Source: Cecembia rubra (GTDB taxonomy: Bacteria > Bacteroidota > Bacteroidia > Cytophagales > Cyclobacteriaceae). From it: a DNA stretch of 64,000 nucleotides. The position numbers and the translations under genes were made by a program. The stretch covers positions 224,556 through 288,555 of the forward strand of contig NZ_PYGF01000004.1 in NCBI RefSeq assembly GCF_003014575.1, given 5' to 3'. The notes beneath the pieces are model-generated. The model was not told where the DNA came from. It saw nothing but the letters and a program-made list of their open reading frames with translations, and did not search any database. This document shows positions 35,324-44,030 of the stretch, in pieces (positions within the stretch are counted from its first letter, which is position 1; each line of letters starts with the position of its first letter).

Positions 35324-35743
35324 ATGCACAAACTAATTATCCTACTACTCTTTATATGCTTGGTAATCCAGGCAAAGGCTCAAGTTGTCTCTAATTCAAC
35401 TCATCAAATAATCTTTCAATTAACAGATGGAGACAGTCTAAGCCATTCCAAATTTATCCGACAGCTCCACAACATACTTGAAGCAGCACCGAATTCAAAA
35501 ATTGAAGTAGTGACACAGGGCATGGGTGTTGACCTTTTGAGAAAAACTTCGAACCCCTTTGAGGAACAATTGATAGGCTTAAAAGAACATGGAATTGAGT
35601 TTGTTATCTGTGAAAATACCTTAAAGAATAGAAGCCTGAAAAAAGAACAGTTTTTGCCATTGGCAGGATTTGTGCCATCTGCCATTCTGGAGTTGGTAAT
35701 CAAACAGGAAAAAGGTTGGATTTATATTAAGGCAGGGGGATAA
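35324..35743 (+). CDS. Secreted DsrE-like protein
   Basis: A 139-residue protein with a signal peptide MHKLIILLLFICLVIQAKAQ. The mature part has the DsrE/DsrF fold layout: a beta strand HQIIFQLTDGD, a LLEAAPNSKIEVVTQGMGVDLL segment, and GIEFVICENTLKN with one Cys near the position of the usual sulfur-carrying Cys, and a long C-terminal helix-strand. In DsrE proteins that Cys receives sulfane sulfur. The family also includes many exported members of unknown role. The ATG at 35324 is preferred over GTG at 35270 because it begins the signal peptide. It lies 62 bp after the TonB receptor. Confidence 0.8.
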   Translation: MHKLIILLLFICLVIQAKAQVVSNSTHQIIFQLTDGDSLSHSKFIRQLHNILEAAPNSKIEVVTQGMGVDLLRKTSNPFEEQLIGLKEHGIEFVICENTLKNRSLKKEQFLPLAGFVPSAILELVIKQEKGWIYIKAGG

Positions 35744-35821
35744 TATTTCAAAAATCCAAGAACATTTTATTGATACTTACATTCGTAATCTTCAAATTCT
35801 GTCCCCTAAACCAGCAAAAAA

Positions 35822-36646
35822 ATGGAATATTTTGAGAGTTTGGCAATAGAAATCGGCCCAGTAAAATCTGCTTTATTGGCCACAATTTTCACTTGGTTGC
35901 TGACTGCATTGGGAGCCTCTTTGGTTTTCTTTTTTAAAACCATCAAACGATCAGTTTTTGATACTATGCTCGGTTTTACGGGTGGAGTGATGATCGCAGC
36001 AAGTTTTTGGTCATTGTTGGCACCCAGTATAAAAAATTCCGAAGCCCTATACCCCGATTATCCATGGATTCCAGCTGCAATTGGTTTTTTGATGGGGGGC
36101 CTTTTTATATTTGGTTTGGACAAACTCATGCCCCACCTCCATATCAATTTTAAAAAAGAAGAATCAGAAGGGGTCCGTACAGAATGGCATAAGTCCACAT
36201 TACTACTTCTGGCAATAACTCTCCATAATATACCTGAGGGTCTTGCTGTCGGTATCTTATTTGGAGCGGCAGCACATGGTATTGAAGGTGCCAGTTTTTC
36301 AGCAGCTATTGCACTGGCTATAGGTATTGGAGTCCAAAATTTCCCTGAAGGCCTGGCTGTTGCCATGCCATTAAGGAGACAAGGTGTAAGCCGAAGGAAT
36401 AGTTTTTGGTATGGACAGCTTTCTGCCATTGTTGAGCCGATTGCAGGTGTAGTAGGAGCTATTGCTGTTATCCATATGCAGGAAATTTTGCCTTATGCAT
36501 TATCATTTGCAGCCGGTGCTATGATCTTTGTGGTGGTGGAAGAAGTGATTCCGGAAACACAAAGGGATAAATATACAGACCTGGCAGTATTGGGCTTTAT
36601 GGGAGGATTTACGCTTATGATGATTTTGGATGTAGCGTTGGGTTAA
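35822..36646 (+). CDS. ZIP-family metal transporter
   Basis: A 274-residue membrane protein with eight predicted helices and the conserved metal path in TM4-TM5: TLHNIPEGLAVGILFG and GVQNFPEGLAVAMPLRRQG. The His/Asn/Pro/Glu pattern matches the GufA/ZupT group. A short His-containing loop between TM3 and TM4 is typical. It transports Zn2+ or Fe2+ into the cell. It follows the TonB receptor and DsrE genes by 78 bp and precedes the DASS permease by 9 bp, so a shared operon for metal handling is likely. No zur/fur site was identified by eye. Confidence 0.93.
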   Translation: MEYFESLAIEIGPVKSALLATIFTWLLTALGASLVFFFKTIKRSVFDTMLGFTGGVMIAASFWSLLAPSIKNSEALYPDYPWIPAAIGFLMGGLFIFGLDKLMPHLHINFKKEESEGVRTEWHKSTLLLLAITLHNIPEGLAVGILFGAAAHGIEGASFSAAIALAIGIGVQNFPEGLAVAMPLRRQGVSRRNSFWYGQLSAIVEPIAGVVGAIAVIHMQEILPYALSFAAGAMIFVVVEEVIPETQRDKYTDLAVLGFMGGFTLMMILDVALG

Positions 36647-36655
36647 AAAAGTATA

Positions 36656-38425
36656 ATGGAAAAACAATTAGTTTTTGGAATATTGTTGATTGCGATTGCC
36701 CTTTTTGCTTGGGGAAAAATAAGGTATGATTTGGTGGCTATAATTTGCCTTGTCCTACTCGTGATTACCGGTGCACTCCCAGCTGAATCCGCATTTTCGG
36801 GATTTTCACACCCAGCAGTAATCACCGTTGGGATGATTTTGATAGTAAGTCATGGTTTATCCAAATCCGGGCTAATTGAATGGATGGCAAAATGGATGAT
36901 GGAAAAAGAATTAAGTTTTGTACTTCAATTAGCCATATTGTGCACCATGGTAAGTATTGCTTCTGCTTTTATGAACAATGTAGGGGCATTAGCGATGACC
37001 ATTCCCTTGGTCATCCATATTTCCAAGAAAAGTGGTCATTCCCCTTCTTACTATTTAATGCCCATTGCATTTGCTTCCTTATTGGGAGGTATGACAACAT
37101 TGATAGGCACTCCTCCTAATATCATCATTTCGACAATTCGTTCCTCACATTCTGGATCTCCTTTTGGAATGTTCGATTTCAGCCCTGTTGGTATTGGGCT
37201 GACAATATTAGGGTTGATTTTTATTATTTCATTTGGTTGGAAATTAGTCCCCAAGCGCTTATCCTCAGGTGATGAAAATGGCAAGTTCAATATAGATGAT
37301 TATATCACCGAAGTGATCATCACAAGTGATTCTAAACTAAAAGATGAACCAAGGAGTGCCATCCATACTTATACAAAGGGGAATATACAGATCCTGAACA
37401 TCATCCGAAACAACCAAATGACCTATGCTCCGGGTAGAAAATTTGTATTCAAAGAAATGGATGTACTAACAATACAAGGAGATCCCGATGATATCAAAAC
37501 ATTTATTGATGAGTCAAAAACACAACTGGCAGCAAAAGAAAAGAACAAAAAAACAACTAAAGAAACTGAAGACATTAGTTTAACAGAGGCAGTTGTAAGA
37601 AATAATTCTATCATTGTGGACAGGACTGCCTCTGAAATGAATTTAAGCTATCGGTTTGGGGTTAACCTTTTGGCTATTTCGAGGAGGGATCAAAAAATTA
37701 GAAAAAGAATTGATCAGGTGGCTTTTCAGGAAGGAGATGTCCTGTTGGTTCAGGGTGAAACGGATAAAATTGACGAAGCACTTGACAGTATGGGATGTCT
37801 ACCTTTAGCAGATAGAGGCATTAACCTTGGTCAGCCCAAAAAAATCCTGCTTACATTGAGCATATTTGGTTTTGCCCTGTTATTGATTTTAACAAATTTG
37901 CTGCCCATTGAACTTGCTTTTACCATCTCTGCCATTTTGATTGTCCTTTTTAAGATAATTCCTTTGAGGGAAGTATATACCGCAATTGACTGGCCGGTAA
38001 TCATTTTACTCGGGGCATTCTTGCCTTTGGGAACTGCTTTAGAGACCTCAGGAGGAGCCAAATGGATAGCAGATCAGATACTACTACTAAAAGATACTCT
38101 ACCCCCTTGGTTTCTGTTGGGATTAGTCCTCGTGGTTACTATGTTTTTATCCGATATTATCAACAATGCCGCTACTGTGGTATTAATGGCTCCTATTGGA
38201 ATTGGTGTTGCCGAAGGCTTAGGGGTGAGTGCAGATCCTTTTTTGATGGCGGTAGCTGTGGGTGGCTCCTGTGCATTTCTGACCCCAATAGGACACCAAA
38301 GCAATGCTTTGGTCATGGGCCCAGGGGGCTATGCCTTTACAGATTACCTGAGATTAGGAATCCCTTTGGAGATCCTGATTGTACTGATAGGCACACCCTT
38401 GATTATGTTTTTTTGGCCTTTGTAA
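36656..38425 (+). CDS. SLC13/DASS permease with two TrkA-C domains
   Basis: A 589-residue transporter, Na+/carboxylate-sulfate symporter-like. Hydrophobic helices (1-200) contain AFMNNVGALAMTIPLV and TTLIGTPPNIIIS-type loops; two TrkA-C (RCK) domains occupy about 215-385 (KGNIQILNIIRNNQ, then FRFGVNLLAISRRD-like); the second membrane half (400-589) repeats NAATVVLMAPIGIG and the TPIGHQSNALVM turn. This layout matches the family that also includes putative sulfate/phosphate/dicarboxylate permeases. The substrate is open; sulfate would suit the SQR/DsrE neighbourhood. It begins 9 bp after the ZIP gene and so is the last gene of that operon. Confidence 0.9.
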   Translation: MEKQLVFGILLIAIALFAWGKIRYDLVAIICLVLLVITGALPAESAFSGFSHPAVITVGMILIVSHGLSKSGLIEWMAKWMMEKELSFVLQLAILCTMVSIASAFMNNVGALAMTIPLVIHISKKSGHSPSYYLMPIAFASLLGGMTTLIGTPPNIIISTIRSSHSGSPFGMFDFSPVGIGLTILGLIFIISFGWKLVPKRLSSGDENGKFNIDDYITEVIITSDSKLKDEPRSAIHTYTKGNIQILNIIRNNQMTYAPGRKFVFKEMDVLTIQGDPDDIKTFIDESKTQLAAKEKNKKTTKETEDISLTEAVVRNNSIIVDRTASEMNLSYRFGVNLLAISRRDQKIRKRIDQVAFQEGDVLLVQGETDKIDEALDSMGCLPLADRGINLGQPKKILLTLSIFGFALLLILTNLLPIELAFTISAILIVLFKIIPLREVYTAIDWPVIILLGAFLPLGTALETSGGAKWIADQILLLKDTLPPWFLLGLVLVVTMFLSDIINNAATVVLMAPIGIGVAEGLGVSADPFLMAVAVGGSCAFLTPIGHQSNALVMGPGGYAFTDYLRLGIPLEILIVLIGTPLIMFFWPL

Positions 38426-38436
38426 AGACTAAATCA

Positions 38437-39195
38437 TCAGATGTTATTCTCCCCCAATATTGGCTCAGGGGCCATATCTGTCCTCCTCTTTAGTCCATAT
38501 CCCTCTATCGCAAATTTTCGGATATGCGTCTCCATTTCATCCACAGAATCTGTCAACAAAAACAAGTCGAGATCCTTTTTATCTATGGTTCCATAATCTG
38601 CTAAGTGCTGGATATATTCATAAAGATGTTTGTGGAAATCAGAACACATCAAAACAATTGGAAATCTTTTCATTACTTTGGTCTGAATCAAAGTCAAAGC
38701 CTCAAAAAACTCATCCAAAGTACCAAATCCACCTGGCATCACCACAAAGGCAAAGCTGTATTTGGACAACAAAACTTTTCTGACGAAAAAATATTTGAAA
38801 TTCATCCACCGGTCGAGATAGGGATTGGGGTGCTGTTCAAACGGCAGGATGATATTACATCCTATTGATTTTCCTCCAACATTTTTCGCCCCCCTATTGG
38901 CAGCTTCCATTATCCCTGGACCTCCTCCTGTCATTACTGCAAAGCCCATTTCACTTACCCTCTCCCCCACTTTCACAGCCAACTGATAGAATCGGTCGCT
39001 TTCTTCAAATCTAGCAGAACCAAATACAGTTACGCATGGGCCAATAAAATGAAGCATTCTGAAGCCCCTGATAAACTCCAACATGACTTTGACCACCATT
39101 TTAAACTCTTTCCATCTGGTCTGTGGTCCTGCAAAAAACTCTTCCTCTTCTGGGTTAACTAAAGGCGAAAATGATCTGGGTTTCTCTTTAAGCAT
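38437..39195 (-). CDS. LOG-family (TIGR00730) Rossmann-fold protein
   Basis: A 252-residue cytoplasmic protein of the cytokinin-activating LOG/lysine-decarboxylase-like superfamily. The motif VMPGGFGTLDEFFEALTL is the PGGxGTxxE nucleotide site, and GFAVMTGGGPGIMEAANRGA and KSIGCNIILPFEQHPNPYLDRW are also typical. Members hydrolyse nucleoside 5'-monophosphates to nucleobase and ribose phosphate. ATG 39195 (MLKEKPRSF) is chosen because earlier codons are not conserved-looking. The stop lies 12 bp from the convergent DASS gene. Its role in bacteria is likely nucleotide turnover. Confidence 0.9.
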   Translation of the reverse strand: MLKEKPRSFSPLVNPEEEEFFAGPQTRWKEFKMVVKVMLEFIRGFRMLHFIGPCVTVFGSARFEESDRFYQLAVKVGERVSEMGFAVMTGGGPGIMEAANRGAKNVGGKSIGCNIILPFEQHPNPYLDRWMNFKYFFVRKVLLSKYSFAFVVMPGGFGTLDEFFEALTLIQTKVMKRFPIVLMCSDFHKHLYEYIQHLADYGTIDKKDLDLFLLTDSVDEMETHIRKFAIEGYGLKRRTDMAPEPILGENNI

Positions 39196-39314
39196 AGCTA
39201 ATATTATCAATTCAGGTTTTAAAAATAAGAGATTTGGCAATATAACGACAAGGAATGATGCTCAAACATAGAAATGAGGAATTTTTTGATTAATTTATTT
39301 CCAAATCTTTTCCA

Positions 39315-40241
39315 ATGAACCGAAGAAAATTCATTCAAACCAGTTCAGCTATATTGGCTTCTTCTATAACTATGGGGCATGTTCCCGTCTTAAAAAATGT
39401 AAGCAAATTACGACTGGGAGGCCCCCTATATAAAAAATTCCTATCTCCGGAAGAATGGGCCCAAATAGTCAAGGGATATGGCTACCGGGCAGCATATTGC
39501 CCAGTAGGATTGAATGCTAGCAGGGAAGATATCAGGTCATATGAGCTAGCTGCTAAAAAACATGATATCCTGATAGCGGAAGTGGGAGCCTGGTCAAATC
39601 CTATCAGCCCTGACAGTAAAACAGCAGCAGAGGCTTTTGAAAAATGTACCAGATCCCTTCAACTTGCTGATGAAATCGGAGCAAATTGCTGTGTCAATAT
39701 TGCCGGTTCAAAAAACATGGAAAACTGGGCAGGACCTCACAAGGATAATTTCTCTGATGAAACATTTGAACAAATAATAGAAACTACCCGGAGAATTATC
39801 GATGAAGTCCAACCCACAAGGACATATTTTACCCTCGAAGCCATGCCATGGGTATTTCCCGAATCCCCAGACAGCTACCTCAAACTGATCAAAGCCATAG
39901 ACAGGAAAGGCTTTGGTGTACATTTAGATCCAGTGAATATGGTAGTCAGTCCAGCCATCTTTTTTAAAAATGGAGAAATGATCAAAGAATGTTTCAAAAA
40001 ATTGGGGCCCTATATCAAAAGTTGCCACGCAAAAGACCTTGTGCTGAAAGAAAATACCTATATGCCGCAGTTTGAAGAGGTAATCCCAGGGCGGGGACTG
40101 ATGGATTATACAGATTTCTTAACTGAGTTGAGAAATTATCCAGAAATTCCATTAATGATGGAGCACTTAAACAACGAAGAAGAATACAAAGAGGGGACTA
40201 CCTATATCCAGATGGTGCATCAAAAAATCAAAGACACCTAA
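39315..40241 (+). CDS. Sugar phosphate isomerase/epimerase-like, Tat-exported
   Basis: A 308-residue xylose-isomerase-like TIM barrel. The start MNRRKFIQTSSAILASSITMG is a twin-arginine signal. Barrel strands include YRAAYCPVGLNASRED, CCVNIAGSKN, YFTLEAMPWVFP, GVHLDPVNMVVSP, KSCHAKDL and MMEHLNNEEEY; the HxD, CHAKD and E residues mark the divalent-metal site. Related proteins of Bacteroidota act in the periplasm on unusual sugars or inositol derivatives, but the substrate is not shown. It is monocistronic with AT-rich DNA on both sides. The frame is unambiguous. Confidence 0.85.
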   Translation: MNRRKFIQTSSAILASSITMGHVPVLKNVSKLRLGGPLYKKFLSPEEWAQIVKGYGYRAAYCPVGLNASREDIRSYELAAKKHDILIAEVGAWSNPISPDSKTAAEAFEKCTRSLQLADEIGANCCVNIAGSKNMENWAGPHKDNFSDETFEQIIETTRRIIDEVQPTRTYFTLEAMPWVFPESPDSYLKLIKAIDRKGFGVHLDPVNMVVSPAIFFKNGEMIKECFKKLGPYIKSCHAKDLVLKENTYMPQFEEVIPGRGLMDYTDFLTELRNYPEIPLMMEHLNNEEEYKEGTTYIQMVHQKIKDT

Positions 40242-40778
40242 GGCAATCAAAAGGTATGTCTAAACTTCAAACCAAACTCAAAATTAAATAGGGAATTTTA
40301 TACACACTATCAGAATATTATTCCAAATAGACTTTCATTGGACCCTTTATCAAAAAAAAATTTGCCTTTGAAGTTTTTTAAGTGATCAAAACAAGGCATT
40401 TCATCAGTTTTTTGTACTTTTTCCAAAAAGTGGTTAAAAAACAAACCATTATTTGAGATTTTTTTGAAATAATAACATTATCAGGTTGAAATATTAACCA
40501 AAAAAAAAGGAGTCTTTGCAAAAGACTCCAAGTGTGGGTTTATTTGTAACTGACTACAGCCGTATAAACTTTGGCGTTTTCGACACTTATAGTGTTTTTT
40601 AACTACCAAAATTTTCTAAACTTAAAAAATATAAACGAAAAGGCCATAAAACCTATAAAAAATTTTTAAATATTTTTGATGAAAGCGTGTTACCCACTCT
40701 GATCAAACAATAATCAGAGTGAATACTGTTTACTTCGGAAATCTAATTTTTGGGAGTAGAATATTTCACAAATTTTAA
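40242..40778. other. Intergenic stretch, one terminator only
   Basis: A gene-free region between the isomerase gene and the AraC gene. It contains the hairpin at 40496-40529 and otherwise AT-rich DNA with many stops. I see no promoter or repeat of note. Confidence 0.6.
40496..40529 (-). terminator. Hairpin terminator, minus strand
   Basis: Perfect 9-bp stem GGAGTCTTT (40509-40517) / AAAGACTCC (40521-40529); the A-run before it forms a U-tract on the minus strand. It is 250 bp past the AraC-type stop, which would give a long 3' UTR. Confidence 0.7.
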
Positions 40779-41696
40779 TCATGAATTATTCTGAAAAACT
40801 TTTGGAGTCACGCCATATTCATTTTTAAAGGCCCTGATAAAGTAAGTAATATTGTTAAATCCCGACATGAAACAAACTTCCTGTACTTGGTAATGCCCCA
40901 ACATCATATATTGTTTGGCCAGTTTTAGCCTTTCTTTGAGGATGTACTCCATTGGCGAAAGGCCTAATTCCTGTTTGAACATCCTAGAAAAATGGGCTTT
41001 ACTCATGCAGGCTTTTTCACTTAACAAATCAAGTGTAAAATTTTCCCTTATGTTATTTTTGATAAAATCTGCTACATAAGCCAATCTGCTGGAGGAAGCG
41101 AGCAATTTGTAGCTTTTTTCCAGCATCTCCCTGGCTTGGGTCTGGGTCAAACGGATCAAAAGTTCTTTCAAAGCAAATGATGCTATCAAATCTTTTTCCT
41201 TTGACCGCTCTTTAACCCCGATCCTGATAAAACGGTTAATTATTTCTGATAAGTCTTTTGAATTGATCAAGTGGAAATGGGATAAATCCAGGCCCCATTC
41301 CTTCGTCAGTTCTTTATTTGGCAACCTTTCGTTGAGAAGGTTAAAAGTATTTTCTATCATCTCTTGGGAGATTGACAGGGCTATGCATTGGGTAGGATTA
41401 TCCAATTTGGCCTCTGGAAAATCTATCTTCATTACCTCATTTGGGGGAACAATTACAGATTCTCCCGGAAGGTAATCAAAGCCTGGTTTTCCAAACAAAT
41501 GCATTACCTTTTTGCCCTTCAACATTGTGGTCAAGACCAGATCACCAAAGCATAAATTGACTGCCTCAGCTTTTTGATGGGTTTCAAATATATTTAGTTC
41601 ACAATCATGAAGCGTATAGGTAGTCCTGTTCTCCACCAAGGTCTTCAAATCCCTTTCATTCCTCCAAGGAACACCTGCTATGAATTGTTGTGGCAT
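40779..41696 (-). CDS. AraC-family transcriptional regulator
   Basis: A 305-residue regulator. The N-terminal part (about 1-190) is a cupin-like sensing domain (FGKPGFDYLPGESVIVPPNE). The C-terminal AraC HTH spans about 205-305: LDLLSEKACMSKAHFSRMFKQELG, PMEYILKERLKLAKQ and VCFMSGFNNITYFIRAFKNEYG. The ATG at 41696 gives MPQQFIAGV; TTG at 41705 is in frame. It is divergent from the aldehyde dehydrogenase/DUF779 operon, separated by 219 bp, the classical arrangement for a local activator of that operon. The inducer may be an aldehyde or alcohol. Confidence 0.93.
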   Translation of the reverse strand: MPQQFIAGVPWRNERDLKTLVENRTTYTLHDCELNIFETHQKAEAVNLCFGDLVLTTMLKGKKVMHLFGKPGFDYLPGESVIVPPNEVMKIDFPEAKLDNPTQCIALSISQEMIENTFNLLNERLPNKELTKEWGLDLSHFHLINSKDLSEIINRFIRIGVKERSKEKDLIASFALKELLIRLTQTQAREMLEKSYKLLASSSRLAYVADFIKNNIRENFTLDLLSEKACMSKAHFSRMFKQELGLSPMEYILKERLKLAKQYMMLGHYQVQEVCFMSGFNNITYFIRAFKNEYGVTPKVFQNNS

Positions 41697-41915
41697 ATGG
41701 GTCAATTTGGGTTATCCTTAAAACTACTAATAATGAAGCACTTATTAAAGACTTGAGAGCATAAAGTAATACAATCTCTATATAACAGGTATATTTTGCC
41801 AAATCCTGAACAATAAACTTAAATTGATCAATTGAAGTGGATGACTTGATGCTTCAGGTTGATTTTTTAAAAATAGAAATAGTGAAATTTGATCAAACTC
41901 AAAATTGACCATATC

Positions 41916-43442
41916 ATGACAACACTCACATTATCCCAATCCAAGCCAGTGGAAAGGCCTAAAATCAAAGAAAAATATGATCACTTTATCGGTGGAAAAT
42001 GGATGCCACCCTCCTCTGGTGAGTATTTTGACAACATCTCTCCTATTGACGGCAAGGTCTTTGCCAAAGCAGCGCGTGGCAACAAAGCGGACATCGAAAA
42101 AGCACTGGATGCTGCACATGAAGCTTTTCCAAAGTGGTCCAAAACTTCTGTGGCTGAAAGAAGTAAAATCCTGAACAAAATCGCTGATATCATTGAGGAC
42201 AACCTGGAAATGTTGGCGAGGATAGAAACAATAGACAACGGTAAAGCATTGAGAGAAACAAGGGCTGCTGATTTACCACTCTGCATTGACCACTTCAGAT
42301 ACTTTGCCGGGGTCATCCGCGCAGACGAAAGCACTATCTCTGAGCATGACGAACACACCATAAGTATAGCCTTGCATGAACCACTTGGGGTTGTAGGACA
42401 GATTATCCCGTGGAATTTCCCTCTTTTAATGGCAACCTGGAAAATCGCTCCTGCATTAGCTGCAGGATGCTGCACAGTAGTCAAACCTGCTGAGCAAACT
42501 CCAACCAGCATCATGGTACTAATGGAGCTGATAGCTGAAGTAGTTCCTCCTGGAGTCCTCAACGTAGTTACCGGCTTTGGGCCTGAAGCAGGTAAACCTT
42601 TGGCCACTTCGCCAAGAATAGCAAAAGTAGCATTTACTGGAGAGACCACAACAGGACGCCTTATCATGCAGTATGCTTCTGAAAACCTCATTCCAGTAAC
42701 CATGGAGCTGGGCGGTAAATCCCCCAACATCTTTATGAAATCCGTGGCTGATGCGGACGATGAATTCTTTGACAAAGCGGTAGAAGGCGCAGTTTTATTT
42801 TCACTCAACCAAGGTGAAGTGTGTACATGTCCTTCCAGAATTCTGGTTCATGAAGATATCTATGATGTATTTATGGAAAGAGTAATAGAAAGAACCAAAG
42901 CCATCAAAATGGGACATCCATTAGCAGAAGATACCATGATGGGTGCTCAGGCCTCTAATGACCAATTTGAAAAAATTCTTTCTTACATGGATATTGGAAA
43001 GCAGGAAGGAGCAGAAGTTTTATGCGGTGGAGACAAAGCATCCCTAAACTCCGGGCTGGAAAACGGTTACTATATCCAACCCACCATCTTCAAAGGACAC
43101 AATAAAATGAGGATCTTCCAAGAAGAAATTTTCGGCCCTGTTACCTCTGTGACTACTTTCAAAACTACCGAAGAAGCCATTGCAATTGCCAATGACACCA
43201 TGTATGGTCTAGGGGCAGGACTTTGGTCTAGGGATGCCCATGAGCTCTATCAAGTACCTAGGTCCATACAAGCAGGAAGAGTTTGGGTCAACTGCTACCA
43301 TGCCTATCCTGCACATGCACCATTCGGAGGATATAAAAAATCAGGATTTGGCAGAGAAAACCATCTGATGATGCTCAATCATTACCGTCAGACCAAAAAC
43401 ATGCTGATTTCTTACAATAAGAATAAACTAGGCTTTTTCTAA
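41916..43442 (+). CDS. Aldehyde dehydrogenase, ExaC/AldA-like
   Basis: A 508-residue NAD-dependent dehydrogenase. Catalytic Cys in [11 protein letters not shown] (about 300), Glu in [11 protein letters not shown] (about 265), NAD-binding FTGETTTGR and [12 protein letters not shown] segments are present. The C-terminal [13 protein letters not shown], ending in KLGFF, is typical of the acetaldehyde dehydrogenase ExaC/AcoD type. It oxidises acetaldehyde or other short aldehydes to acids. ATG 41916 (MTTLTLSQ) is preferred; TTG 41889 precedes. It is followed by DUF779 after 102 bp, and preceded divergently by an AraC gene; this trio is well known and conserved. Confidence 0.95.
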   Translation: MTTLTLSQSKPVERPKIKEKYDHFIGGKWMPPSSGEYFDNISPIDGKVFAKAARGNKADIEKALDAAHEAFPKWSKTSVAERSKILNKIADIIEDNLEMLARIETIDNGKALRETRAADLPLCIDHFRYFAGVIRADESTISEHDEHTISIALHEPLGVVGQIIPWNFPLLMATWKIAPALAAGCCTVVKPAEQTPTSIMVLMELIAEVVPPGVLNVVTGFGPEAGKPLATSPRIAKVAFTGETTTGRLIMQYASENLIPVTMELGGKSPNIFMKSVADADDEFFDKAVEGAVLFSLNQGEVCTCPSRILVHEDIYDVFMERVIERTKAIKMGHPLAEDTMMGAQASNDQFEKILSYMDIGKQEGAEVLCGGDKASLNSGLENGYYIQPTIFKGHNKMRIFQEEIFGPVTSVTTFKTTEEAIAIANDTMYGLGAGLWSRDAHELYQVPRSIQAGRVWVNCYHAYPAHAPFGGYKKSGFGRENHLMMLNHYRQTKNMLISYNKNKLGFF

Positions 43443-43544
43443 GTAGAAGCGAGAAGCTAGATGCGAGAGATCAGACTGTCCTGTCTCTTGTTTCTAGCTT
43501 CTCGTCTCTTGTTTTTAGCTTATCCCATATATTCCCATAAACCC
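43443..43544. repeat. Inverted repeat and dispersed 20-bp repeat between ALDH and DUF779
   Basis: CGAGAAGCTAGA (43450-43461) and TCTAGCTTCTCG (43493-43504) form a perfect 12-bp inverted repeat with a 31-nt loop. Overlapping its left arm is TAGATGCGAGAGATCAGACT (43458-43477), one of three copies of a dispersed motif (others at 48740 and 59658). It could fold in mRNA and affect DUF779 expression, or be a mobile repeat. Confidence 0.65.
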
Positions 43545-43967
43545 ATGATTACCGAAGAAAACAACAATGTAAGAAGAGTACTGATTACTGAGGAAGCCAT
43601 GAAGGTAATTGATACCCTCAGAAAACGCTTTGGAAAAGAGTTAATGTTCCACCAAAGTGGAGGTTGCTGCGATGGCTCATCCCCTATGTGCTTCGAAAAA
43701 GGCGATTTCAAGGTGGGTGGCAATGACATTTGGATGGGGAAGGTATATGATTGCGACTTTTTTATGAGTGCCGATCAATTTGAATATTGGAAGCATACCC
43801 AATTGACCTTGGATGTCACTCCTGGAAGAGGGAGTAGTTTTTCGCTGGAAATACCAATGGGCATAAGATTCATTATCAGGTCAAGGATTTTTACGATGGA
43901 GGAAATTGACAATCTTATTCCAACAAAGTCAGGCGAAGAATATCTACAAGAGGAAATGGAAAATTAG
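43545..43967 (+). CDS. DUF779-domain protein
   Basis: A 140-residue protein of the DUF779 family, nearly always found next to ExaC-like aldehyde dehydrogenases. The GGCCDGSSPMCF segment has three Cys and may bind a metal or form a disulfide; DVTPGRGSSFSLE and GIRFIIRSRIF are other family features. The biochemical role is unresolved. The ATG at 43545 (MITEENNNV) begins the recognisable domain; the frame extends to 43461 in repeat-derived sequence, so I reject the longer version. It belongs to the AraC-ALDH-DUF779 group. Confidence 0.85.
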   Translation: MITEENNNVRRVLITEEAMKVIDTLRKRFGKELMFHQSGGCCDGSSPMCFEKGDFKVGGNDIWMGKVYDCDFFMSADQFEYWKHTQLTLDVTPGRGSSFSLEIPMGIRFIIRSRIFTMEEIDNLIPTKSGEEYLQEEMEN

Positions 43968-44030
43968 TGGACTTTCGGTTTGTCCTTTAATTTTAATTTT
44001 TGACTATATTGATAGCAAATACCCTTTGCT

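Noticed and set aside
31454-38425. A complete sulfur-oxidation (Sox or Dsr) pathway
   Set aside because: Only an SQR and an exported DsrE-like protein are present; no soxXYZAB or dsrAB was found.
43461-43544. Hydrophobic N-terminal extension of DUF779 resembling a signal peptide
   Set aside because: It is translated repeat DNA (the inverted repeat and 20-bp motif); the DUF779 domain begins at 43545.
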